Assembly: GCA_013298265.1 (NCBI GenBank)
Contig: JAAFHE010000347.1
Location: forward strand, 1-5,036
Direction of reading: 5' to 3'
Source of the DNA: Lysobacterales bacterium
GTDB taxonomy: Bacteria; Pseudomonadota; Gammaproteobacteria; Xanthomonadales; Rhodanobacteraceae
DNA: 5,036 bases
This document shows, one piece after another, positions 1 to 5,036 of the stretch. The position numbers and the translations under genes are program-made. The notes under the pieces are model-generated. The model did no database searches, was not told the DNA's origin, and saw only the letters and a list, made by a program, of their open reading frames with translations. Within the stretch, counting starts at the first letter, position 1, and every line of letters starts with the position of its first letter.

Positions 1-56
1 CGCGCTGCAGGGCTGAGACGATCCCCTGCCATTCCTTCGATTGACCAGAGCGAAAC

Positions 57-581
57 ATGAGAACGCTGGGTTTGCTCGTCAGCGCAGGGCTGCTGGCCGG
101 ATGTTCCGGATCGTATAGCGATCTCGAGGCGGCATTCGCGCAGGACGCCAGCAACGCACCGGTGGTCGCCAAGGAATTCGTGGTGACCAGCCGGAAACAG
201 GAGCGGCTTGAGCGCTTTGCCGCCCTGGCCAGCGTGCGCCCCTCATCCGGGCGCATCGACCTTTCACCGAGCCTGTCCTGGCGGCGTAGCGTGTCGATAC
301 CGGCCACCGAAGTGGCCTACTGCAGCATGACCTGCTTCGGAACGGCCGATCCCCATGTTGACCTGCTGATTCCACGAACCGGCTCTCTCATCAGGATCCG
401 CAACAAGCAGGAATTGCTCGACTGGTGCTGGACGCATCGCATCCCGATCCTTTCGAGTGCCGACAAACGCCGCTGGCTCTATAGCGGCGCGTCATTGCCG
501 CCGTCATCCAACTATGCGACTCAATTCGACGACCGCAGCGCATTCGACAAGCAAGCGCAGCAGAGTTGTCTCGGCTATTGA
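57..581 (+). CDS. Predicted outer-membrane lipoprotein of unknown function (174 aa)
   Basis: The protein opens with a short lipoprotein signal: Met-Arg, a hydrophobic stretch at residues 4-14, and a lipobox L-A-G-C with the lipid-accepting cysteine at residue 16. Ser17 follows the cysteine, not Asp, so Lol sorting to the outer membrane is expected. The mature part has no transmembrane segment. It holds cysteines 89 and 93 (Y-C-S-M-T-C), 124 (D-W-C-W) and 171, which could form periplasmic disulfides, and a Trp-rich segment around 123-140. Codon third positions are mostly G/C, as expected for a resident gene. The ATG is chosen because the signal peptide begins there; a weak AGAG lies 6 bases upstream. 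I do not recognise the family. In Xanthomonadaceae, small lipoproteins can be immunity partners (X-Tfi) of type IV-secreted antibacterial effectors, but the upstream gene is outside the window, so this is only a possibility. Confidence 0.72.
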   Translation: MRTLGLLVSAGLLAGCSGSYSDLEAAFAQDASNAPVVAKEFVVTSRKQERLERFAALASVRPSSGRIDLSPSLSWRRSVSIPATEVAYCSMTCFGTADPHVDLLIPRTGSLIRIRNKQELLDWCWTHRIPILSSADKRRWLYSGASLPPSSNYATQFDDRSAFDKQAQQSCLGY

Positions 582-771
582 TGCGGTGCACGTCGTCGCG
601 TGGCTTGGCACGGCGTTGCGTGGGGCGAGTGATTGCAAGCCGATGCAGGTCAGTGGCGCAGCGGCGATTTCTGTCAGTGGTCGATTCGTGCAGCGGAGTT
701 GATCCCGTTTTCAATGTTCCCATTCCGCCCGGTAACGGGGTAGAGACGCACCACAGGAGTCACTACCGGCC

Positions 772-1047
772 ATGCGCACAGAGACCGTAGAGATCTACTC
801 AGACGCCACCAACGCGGCTGTCCTGCGGCATCCGGGCCGGCACTTTCCCGGCGTGCTGGTTCAGGGCGACTCGCTGTACTCACTGTGCCGCTAGGCAGAT
901 GATGCGTGCAAGGCAGCGCGCGGTGTGCTCGACGAGGACGCCTACGACGAGCTCAATGGGTTGCGCAATGCGCTCTGGAGCTATCTGACGCACTATAAGG
1001 TCGTGCGTGGCGAGCACCAGATTCCGTTGCCTTTCAGCGAGTGCTGA
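772..1047 (+). pseudogene. DUF6959-like small protein gene, interrupted by an in-frame TAG
   Basis: From ATG 772 the frame reads MRTETVEIYSDATNAAV onward and meets TAG at 892-894 after 40 codons (ending ...YSLCR). The same frame then stays open, reading ADDACKAARGVLDEDAY and on to IPLPFSEC before TGA 1045-1047. Both halves have the strong G/C third-position bias of the neighbours and join without a frameshift, so a single nonsense change (most simply CAG to TAG, giving R-Q-A-D) splits a roughly 91-residue protein. An AGGAG lies at 755-759, 12 bases before the ATG, which is rather far. From memory the sequence resembles the DUF6959 family of small uncharacterised proteins (V-E-I-Y-x-D... F-P-G-V-L-x-Q-G-D-S-L... 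H-x-I-P-L-P); no molecular role is known to me. The second half could only be made separately by internal initiation or by suppression of the TAG. Confidence 0.68.
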
Positions 1048-1181
1048 TGCGCGCTGATCCGACCGCCGCGATATCGAGAGACTTCAGCCCTTGCGATGGT
1101 TCCTGGCAACGGCGCTTGCCGGCGGTGCCGGACGCGCGGGCCGTGACCCCAGCGCCGGCAGCCCTGAGGTTGCTGTCATGA
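1047..1181 (+). CDS. Possible 44-codon coupling ORF, doubtful
   Basis: This short frame begins in the TGATG at the end of the DUF6959-like gene (ATG 1047-1049) and ends in an ATGA that contains the ATG of the next gene (TGA 1179-1181). The product is rich in Ala, Pro and Arg, with no recognisable motif, and could simply be spacer DNA that happens to be open in GC-rich sequence. The tidy double overlap is the only argument for it: ribosomes finishing the upstream frame could be handed along to the 96-residue gene. No independent Shine-Dalgarno sequence is evident. Confidence 0.15.
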   Translation: MRADPTAAISRDFSPCDGSWQRRLPAVPDARAVTPAPAALRLLS

Positions 1182-1468
1182 CTGCGACCGTGATCGGTAC
1201 CGTGGCCGAAGTGTTCACCATCGCCCGCCGTGGTGTCGGTCTGCTGTTCACCGTCTCGCCTGATCACATCGCGACGCGCGACACGCTGGTCATTTTCGTC
1301 GCGCGTCCCGATGGCACTTCGGCGAGCTTCGCCGCACATCGCGAGTTTGCCCGCACGGCACGCTCGCCGACTGGCGAGGTGGTTGCTTTGGCAATATCGG
1401 GCGCTACGCCCCAGGACATTCCCGTCGGTTCGTTTGTCACCGAGTCCACGCCCGACGCGATGGTGTAG
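1178..1468 (+). CDS. Stand-alone EF-Tu domain-2-like beta-barrel protein (96 aa), function unknown
   Basis: The protein is short, beta-rich and lacks a signal peptide or membrane segment, so it is probably cytoplasmic. Its pattern follows the second (beta-barrel) domain of translation factors: G-x-V-x-x-V-F at residues 7-13, R-R-G at 17-19, an alternating hydrophobic strand to 26, I-A-T-R-D-T-L at 31-37 in place of the usual I-x-x-G-D, a D-G turn at 45-46, G-E-V-V-A-L at 66-71, and a closing D-I-P-V-G-S at 80-85. No GTPase domain is present, and the 96-residue length matches one isolated barrel. The start at 1178 is preferred because TGAGG (1165-1169) lies 8 bases upstream; an in-frame TTG at 1091 would add an Ala/Gly-rich tail with no conserved look. 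It is 36 bases from the downstream gene and likely cotranscribed with it. The fold assignment is an inference from pattern, and no function follows from it. Confidence 0.65.
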   Translation: MTATVIGTVAEVFTIARRGVGLLFTVSPDHIATRDTLVIFVARPDGTSASFAAHREFARTARSPTGEVVALAISGATPQDIPVGSFVTESTPDAMV

Positions 1469-1504
1469 GGTAGCCGCGCAGCGTGCCGCCCCGCTGGAAG
1501 GCTC

Positions 1505-2131
1505 ATGTACGCATTGTCCACTACCCGCGAAGTACTCAAAGGACGCTCGCAGGTCGTGCGGAACGCGCCACAGCAGGCGATCACCGCCGACGACGCGCAC
1601 CAGATCGCCGATCCTTGGTGCCGCTGTCGGCTACTGGCCCTCTGTGCTGAGCGCCGGAGCAGCGAGGAACGCCTACCTCTGATCGACGCCGCGCTGGCGG
1701 CCGCGCGCGAGCTTGAATCGCCCAATCGCATCGTATCCGTCGCGACCTGGCCCATCCGCGTGTTGGCCGGCACCGCGCCTGGCCGCTGTGCCGATGAGAT
1801 TCGCCGGCTGATTGCTACCGCCGAAACGGAACCGCACCACCTGCGTCGTGCGGATGCGTTGCAACTGCTGGCGGCAGCCACGGCTGATTTTCCGCCGCTG
1901 CTCGCGATGATCGCGCCAGCGCTGGTAGAGGCGCTGCTGGGCGGGCGTGGGACGCGCATCGACCGGTGCATTCACGACACCTTCGATCTGGTGGCGATGA
2001 CGCATCCGGAGCTGTTGCCGGCGTTGGCACGCCATCATCGGGCAGGGGAGCGGCAGACGCGGTTGCTGGCGAAGGCATTGGTGGTCCAACAGACACTGTC
2101 TTCTGATGGGCGAGGCGTGCCGGAGGCCTGA
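1505..2131 (+). CDS. All-helical, HEAT/TPR-like hypothetical protein (208 aa)
   Basis: The product is predicted to be almost entirely alpha-helical: Ala- and Leu-rich amphipathic segments at roughly residues 28-55, 57-75, 80-93, 98-110, 113-130, 132-148 and 158-200 are separated by short Pro, Gly or Asp turns. This is the look of a HEAT- or TPR-like solenoid used for protein binding. There is no signal peptide and no catalytic motif that I recognise. GGAAG at 1496-1500 precedes the ATG by only 4 bases, which is short but usable. The gene follows the beta-barrel gene after 36 bases, shares its strong G/C third-position bias, and is probably in the same transcript. The long open frames antisense to it are shadows of its codon bias. 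Resident chromosomal origin is likely; function is unknown. Confidence 0.68.
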   Translation: MYALSTTREVLKGRSQVVRNAPQQAITADDAHQIADPWCRCRLLALCAERRSSEERLPLIDAALAAARELESPNRIVSVATWPIRVLAGTAPGRCADEIRRLIATAETEPHHLRRADALQLLAAATADFPPLLAMIAPALVEALLGGRGTRIDRCIHDTFDLVAMTHPELLPALARHHRAGERQTRLLAKALVVQQTLSSDGRGVPEA

Positions 2132-2286
2132 GTAGGGGCTGAGCTGTGGCGTCGGCGTGCAGTCAAGTGTCAGATTGCGACGGATCGAGTCAGGGATAGT
2201 CGCGCCGAATCCGCCGAGCGGTGAGAGAACCGTTGCCCAGGCGACAGCGCTCCAACTATGGCGCGGCCAGCGGCGTCGCCGCTTCT

Positions 2287-2311
2287 CGATGCATTTTGTT
2301 GCGATGCAAAA
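2287..2311. repeat. Short direct and inverted repeat just upstream of the secreted-protein gene
   Basis: CGATGCA occurs at 2287-2293 and again at 2302-2308, a 15-base period. Overlapping this, TTTTG (2294-2298) and CAAAA (2307-2311) form an inverted repeat around an 8-base centre, and TTGC-GAT-GCAA (2299-2309) is a smaller palindrome. The element stands out as an AT-rich island in GC-rich DNA and ends 21 bases before the ATG at 2333. It could be an operator or a leader hairpin, but it is short enough to arise by chance. Confidence 0.25.
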
Positions 2312-2332
2312 ACCAGGGCGAAGGAGCGAGTC

Positions 2333-2650
2333 ATGCGGTGGCGAGCGGCACTGATCGTTTTGGGAGTGCTGGTATCCGCGACGCCGTCACCGGCCGAGTG
2401 GTACAGCGGCGGCACGTTGCATGGGGCCAGCGGCAAGGCGTGGAAAGCTGCATCGTCACACGACCGGCTTGCGACGGCCGCTGACTTTGTCGCAAAGGTA
2501 GTCAGCCCCACCTCGATGGAGGAACTTAGGGAAAAGGCACAAGAGTTGCAGATCTGCATTTCCGAAGCCGTGGCCGATCCGTCGGGGGATGGGCAGGAAG
2601 TCTCAGCCATCGCGGCGGCGTGTGTGATGTTGATGGGTTATGCACAGTGA
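2333..2650 (+). CDS. Small secreted (periplasmic) protein with two cysteines (105 aa)
   Basis: A classical Sec signal peptide is visible: M-R-W-R, a hydrophobic core at residues 5-15, and a T-P-S-P-A cleavage region, with cutting expected after Ala21. The mature protein is about 84 residues. It begins E-W-Y-S-G-G-T-L-H, followed by a conserved-looking W-K-A-A-S-x-x-x-R-L-A-T-A-A-D-F at residues 37-52, a charged helix at 61-80 and a C-terminal hydrophobic helix ending L-M-G-Y. Cys75 and Cys97 are the only cysteines in the mature chain and could form one disulfide. AAGGAG at 2321-2326, 6 bases before ATG 2333, fixes the start; the longer in-frame ATG at 2258 would bury the signal peptide. I recall similar short YSGGTLH-type periplasmic proteins in other Proteobacteria, all hypothetical. 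It appears to have its own leader (201 bases from the preceding gene). Confidence 0.78.
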   Translation: MRWRAALIVLGVLVSATPSPAEWYSGGTLHGASGKAWKAASSHDRLATAADFVAKVVSPTSMEELREKAQELQICISEAVADPSGDGQEVSAIAAACVMLMGYAQ

Positions 2651-2701
2651 TGCCGCTTCGCTATCGGTGGACAATTGGGTTTCGCGTTCAACGGGGGATT
2701 C

Positions 2702-2845
2702 ATGGCAGGTCTTCATCGGTGCCAGCGCTACAGCGGTGGCGAAAACGTCGTAACCAGCAACGCGCTGGACCTGCTGCGCGAGGTATTGAGTCCAGATCCT
2801 ACTTTTCCAATGCTTGCTGAGACTCGAGAGCCGACATATGCATGA
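2702..2845 (+). CDS. Small ORF (47 aa) coupled to sir2; possible leader gene or gene remnant
   Basis: The frame runs from ATG 2702 to TGA 2843-2845 and ends 8 bases inside the sir2 gene, in ATGCATGA. This is the same overlap form as sir2/herA (ATGCGTGA). GGGGGA at 2693-2698 sits 3 bases before the ATG. The frame is also open further upstream, back to the TGA that ends the secreted-protein gene (2648-2650), with a possible TTG start at 2675. Codons from about 2723 to 2785 look coding (G/C third positions; N-A-L-D-L-L-R-E-V-L-S-P). The product matches nothing I recognise. Three readings are possible: a real small gene of the defence operon, the 3' tail of a gene cut at the cassette border, or chance. 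Confidence 0.3.
   Translation: MAGLHRCQRYSGGENVVTSNALDLLREVLSPDPTFPMLAETREPTYA
2826..2840 (+). promoter_or_regulatory. Ribosome binding site that decides the sir2 start
   Basis: GAGAG at 2826-2830 lies 7 bases before ATG 2838-2840. This favours the ATG over the in-frame TTG at 2814, which has no Shine-Dalgarno sequence at a proper distance, and over the later ATG at 2856. The ATG overlaps the stop of the 47-codon frame, so reinitiation could also contribute. Confidence 0.5.
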
Positions 2846-3968
2846 CCTGACGCGAATGAAACAGGATCTACAGGAGAGCCTCTCGCTGGACAAGCATCCA
2901 GTTGCTCTACTTATTGGTGCGGGATGTCCGGTATCCGTCAGAGTCCCAAATTCGGCCGGCGGAACGGATGCACTAATTCCGGACGTTGCGGGGCTAACAA
3001 GCAAGATAGTGTCAGCGCTGGGCTCCGATAGCGACTTCGCCGTAGTAGTCAACCAATTCGCGGCTGATGGCCGAACGAATTACACGGTCGAAGACCTGCT
3101 GTCTCATATCCGATTACTACTGCGAGTAGTGGGTGGCGACCAGGCCCGTGGGCTGCGAGCCGATCAGTTGAAGGCAGTTGAAACGAAAATATGCAATTCG
3201 GTGGCAGCTGCTGTCAGAAAAGACCTTCCTGATTTCGACAATCCCTACAATCACCTAGCGCAGTGGATCGGAGGGGTTCAGCGTAAATATCCGCTTGAGA
3301 TATTTACAACAAACTATGATCTCTTAGTTGAGCAGGCTCTAGAGAGGTCAAATCTGCCATATTTTGACGGTTTCGTGGGATCGCAGAATCCGTTTTTCGA
3401 TTTGAGATCAATAGAAAGCGACGATTTGCCGCCGAGATGGACTAGGCTTTGGAAAATCCACGGATCAATAAACTGGCGTCAGCTTCCATCAGGAAAGGTA
3501 ATTCGAACAGCGTCCGATATTGTTGACTCGGGTTTGTTGATACATCCATCAGAGCTAAAGTATGAGCAAAGTCGTCGAATGCCGTATCTCGCGCTAATTG
3601 ATCGGCTGAAGAGCTTTCTCCGAAAACCATCATCTTTGCTCGTTACGCTTGGCTACTCTTATGCAGACGAGCATCTGAATGAGGTTCTTGTCGATGGTCT
3701 TCAGAGCAACCCAAAAGCGGCGGCATTTGCTCTTCTATACAAGAATTTGGCTGAAGAACCAGGCGCAAAAAGAATTAGTGGAAGCATCCCAGGAAATTTG
3801 ACTTTGGTTTCTCGCGATTGTGGCGTTGCTCGATGCCGTAGTGCCGAATGGTTGAAGGATCCTGCCGATCCGTCGACTTCTGTGACTTGTGGCCTCGGGG
3901 ACTTCAATTTGTTCGCGAAATTTCTTGATGAACTTGTGGCATTTGGCCGAGGAACTGCACATGCGTGA
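2838..3968 (+). CDS. SIR2-family NADase-type protein of a SIR2-HerA antiphage system (376 aa)
   Basis: This is a SIR2-fold protein of the defence type. Counting from ATG 2838, the Rossmann NAD-binding turn L-L-I-G-A-G-C-P-V-S has GAG at 27-29, followed by L-I-P-D-V-A-G-L-T at 46-54. The core motif F-T-T-N-Y-D is at 156-161 (Asn159 and Asp161 expected in NAD handling), the catalytic-type histidine in K-I-H-G-S-I-N-W is His208, and the distal NAD motif L-G-Y-S-Y-A-D-E-H is at 271-279. No C-x-x-C pairs are present, so the zinc module of protein deacetylases is missing; this fits an NAD+-hydrolysing effector. The C-terminal L-G-D-F-N-L-F-A-K-F-L is common in such proteins. The stop overlaps the herA start by 8 bases, implying coupled synthesis and a fixed partnership. 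In studied SIR2-HerA systems the two proteins form a large complex that depletes NAD+ during phage infection. Lower GC than the genes to its left suggests acquisition by transfer. No key motif is damaged. Confidence 0.93.
   Translation: MHDLTRMKQDLQESLSLDKHPVALLIGAGCPVSVRVPNSAGGTDALIPDVAGLTSKIVSALGSDSDFAVVVNQFAADGRTNYTVEDLLSHIRLLLRVVGGDQARGLRADQLKAVETKICNSVAAAVRKDLPDFDNPYNHLAQWIGGVQRKYPLEIFTTNYDLLVEQALERSNLPYFDGFVGSQNPFFDLRSIESDDLPPRWTRLWKIHGSINWRQLPSGKVIRTASDIVDSGLLIHPSELKYEQSRRMPYLALIDRLKSFLRKPSSLLVTLGYSYADEHLNEVLVDGLQSNPKAAAFALLYKNLAEEPGAKRISGSIPGNLTLVSRDCGVARCRSAEWLKDPADPSTSVTCGLGDFNLFAKFLDELVAFGRGTAHA
3949..3968 (+). promoter_or_regulatory. sir2/herA junction: RBS and 8-base ATGCGTGA overlap
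   Basis: GAGGAA at 3949-3954 lies inside the end of sir2, 6 bases before the herA ATG 3961-3963. The sir2 stop TGA is at 3966-3968, 8 bases shared between the two genes. This good Shine-Dalgarno plus overlap is the usual signature of translational coupling for subunits made in a fixed ratio. Confidence 0.8.
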
Positions 3969-5036
3969 TCCGACGCTGCTGGGTCAGGTTGAGAGCGCAG
4001 CGGGCGCGACCGTAACTGTCGGACTTGATCCGGAAACAATATCTGGTCTCGTCTACATAGCTGGTCAAGGGCATCGCGTGGGCCAGGTTGGAAGTTTTGT
4101 GCGAATTCCACAAGGATTTACTAGCTTGTTTGGAATTGTTACTCAGGCCGGTGCAGCTGCGGCGCCTTCGCAACCTGCGGACCCTGAGCTAAGCAGGAGG
4201 TGGTTGACAGTTGAAATCGTTGGAGAGGGGCGCATCGGTCAGCCATTCACTCGTGGTGTCTATCGATACCCAACAATCGGTGATCAGGTTCATTTGGTAA
4301 CAGAAGATGACTTGGCCGTAGTTTACGGATCGCAAAGTAGCCGTGAGCACGTTGAAATTGGAAGCCTATCCAGTGCGCGTTCGATTCCAGCGAGAATCGA
4401 TATAAATAAACTGGTTACTCGCCATTGCGCGATTGTTGGTGCGACAGGGTCAGGAAAATCTACAACTGTAGCTGGACTAATAGGGAAGCTATCTGATGCT
4501 TCGAGATTTCCATCGGCAAGAGTGCTTATGCTTGATGTTCATGGCGAGTACGCCTCAGCATTCCGCGGTGTAGCGCGCGTTTTCCGCGTTAATCCCGACT
4601 CTTTGCGAGCTGAACTCCCTCTTCAGATCCCTTATTGGGCTCTCACTTTCGATGAGTTGCTACCGCTTGCGGTTGGAGGGGTCGAAGACGGCGCGACTAG
4701 AGGTCGATTTGCAGACTGGATTTTGAGCGCGAAGCGAGCTGCCGCGCAAAGCTGCGGATTTTCGCCAGAGGATTCAGATTGGATAAATGTTGACACGGCT
4801 TTGCCTTTTTCTCTTAAGAAAATGTGGCATGAAATGCGATGGGAGATGGACGCTACTTATCCGCGAGGTGCTGATCAGCTTAGAGAAAATGCTAAGCAGG
4901 AGGATCCGGGAGATGCAGATCAGCTGAAGCCCGCTCGTTTTGTTGCTTATGATGGGCAGAACGCAGTTCAAAGCCGTTCAAACCTAAATGTTCGAAAGCA
5001 TATGGATGTACTAGCGTCCCGGCTGAGAGACCCTAG
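3961..5036 (+). CDS. herA: HerA-type hexameric ATPase/translocase of the SIR2-HerA system, 3' end outside the window
   Basis: The gene runs off the right edge: 358 codons are present without a stop, where proteins of this class commonly have 500-650 residues. The N-terminus (about residues 5-65) reads as a HAS-barrel, L-G-Q-V-E-S-A-A-G-A-T-V-T-V, then G-S-F-V-R-I-P and G-I-V-T, the small beta-barrel that HerA uses for partner contacts. The RecA-like core follows: I-V-G-A-T-G-S-G-K-S-T, Walker A at residues 160-168 with Lys166, then L-M-L-D-V-H-G-E-Y at 189-197, the D-x-HGEY signature of HerA/FtsK-like pumps. Residues 220-340 are mainly helical and hydrophilic, as in the HerA insertion, ending R-L-R-D-P at the edge. 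Walker B, the arginine finger and the C-terminal brace are beyond the window. The start is ATG 3961, behind GAGGAA. In related systems HerA assembles as a hexamer that docks the SIR2 subunits, and its ATPase is needed for defence. Restriction to defence rather than archaeal-type end resection is inferred from the SIR2 neighbour. Confidence 0.92.
   Translation, partial: MRDPTLLGQVESAAGATVTVGLDPETISGLVYIAGQGHRVGQVGSFVRIPQGFTSLFGIVTQAGAAAAPSQPADPELSRRWLTVEIVGEGRIGQPFTRGVYRYPTIGDQVHLVTEDDLAVVYGSQSSREHVEIGSLSSARSIPARIDINKLVTRHCAIVGATGSGKSTTVAGLIGKLSDASRFPSARVLMLDVHGEYASAFRGVARVFRVNPDSLRAELPLQIPYWALTFDELLPLAVGGVEDGATRGRFADWILSAKRAAAQSCGFSPEDSDWINVDTALPFSLKKMWHEMRWEMDATYPRGADQLRENAKQEDPGDADQLKPARFVAYDGQNAVQSRSNLNVRKHMDVLASRLRDP

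Noticed and set aside
1..60. 3' end of an upstream CDS
   Set aside because: All three + frames hold a possible gene end (stops at 14-16, 42-44 and 58-60). Too little sequence is present to choose, so it is not annotated.
582..771. Intergenic stretch checked for a small RNA, terminator or promoter
   Set aside because: Open frames here are overlapping fragments with no codon bias. No strong hairpin followed by a T run and no good -10 box was found.
1230..1682. Plus-strand 150-codon frame spanning the barrel gene and the start of the helical gene
   Set aside because: It is out of frame with both, its product is Arg/Ser/Pro-rich low-complexity sequence, and it has no ribosome binding site.
1264..1971. 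Long open frame on the minus strand (235 codons), and others antisense to 1034-1600, 1673-2096 and 2170-2610
   Set aside because: They lie opposite convincing + strand genes with strong G/C third positions, which keeps antisense frames open. Their products are Arg/Ser/Ala-rich with no motifs.
2786..2814. Possible sigma-70 promoter before sir2: TTGAGT, 17-base spacer, AATGCT
   Set aside because: The -35 matches 4 of 6 but the -10 only 3 of 6 consensus bases, and it lies within the possible 47-codon frame. Too weak to call without transcript data.
2814..2837. Longer sir2 start at TTG 2814 (8 extra residues)
   Set aside because: No Shine-Dalgarno at a suitable distance, whereas ATG 2838 has GAGAG 7 bases upstream.
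3701..4173. Minus-strand frames across the sir2/herA junction
   Set aside because: They are antisense to two genes with full family motifs, and their products have no recognisable features.

Overview
The window has two compositional halves. Bases 1 to about 2780 are very GC-rich (44 of 60 bases are G or C in the hand-counted line 1741-1800) and carry small, mostly uncharacterised genes with strong G/C third positions. From about 2800 to the end the GC content drops (23 of 60 in line 3301-3360, 32 of 60 in line 4861-4920) and codon use changes. Such a step is typical of a horizontally acquired defence cassette set into a GC-rich gammaproteobacterial chromosome. The small-gene style suggests Xanthomonadaceae (Xanthomonas, Lysobacter or Stenotrophomonas type), but no marker gene proves the taxon.

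Left half, all on the + strand: a predicted lipoprotein (57-581); a DUF6959-like small gene broken by one in-frame TAG (772-1047); a 96-residue protein that looks like a stand-alone EF-Tu domain-2-type beta-barrel (1178-1468); a 208-residue all-helical protein (1505-2131); and a small secreted protein with a clean signal peptide and two cysteines (2333-2650). The three genes from 772 to 2131 are close together and may form one transcription unit. No function can be assigned to any gene in this half with confidence.

Right half: a two-gene SIR2-HerA antiphage system. The first gene (2838-3968) encodes a SIR2-fold NADase-type protein with the GAG, TTNYD, IHG and GYSYADEH motifs and no zinc-finger cysteine pairs. 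The second gene (3961 to beyond the window) encodes a HerA-type hexameric ATPase with an N-terminal HAS-barrel, a Walker A motif GATGSGKST and the HerA signature D-x-HGEY. The two genes overlap by 8 bases in ATGCGTGA, so they are translationally coupled. In the known systems of this type, SIR2 and HerA assemble into one large complex that responds to phage infection, with NAD+ depletion and nuclease/ATPase activity reported.

The least explained part is the left border of this cassette. A 47-codon frame (2702-2845) ends over the sir2 ATG with an almost identical 8-base overlap, ATGCATGA. It may be a small coupled leader gene or the tail of a donor gene that travelled with the cassette. I found no tRNA, rRNA, CRISPR array, insertion sequence or convincing terminator.
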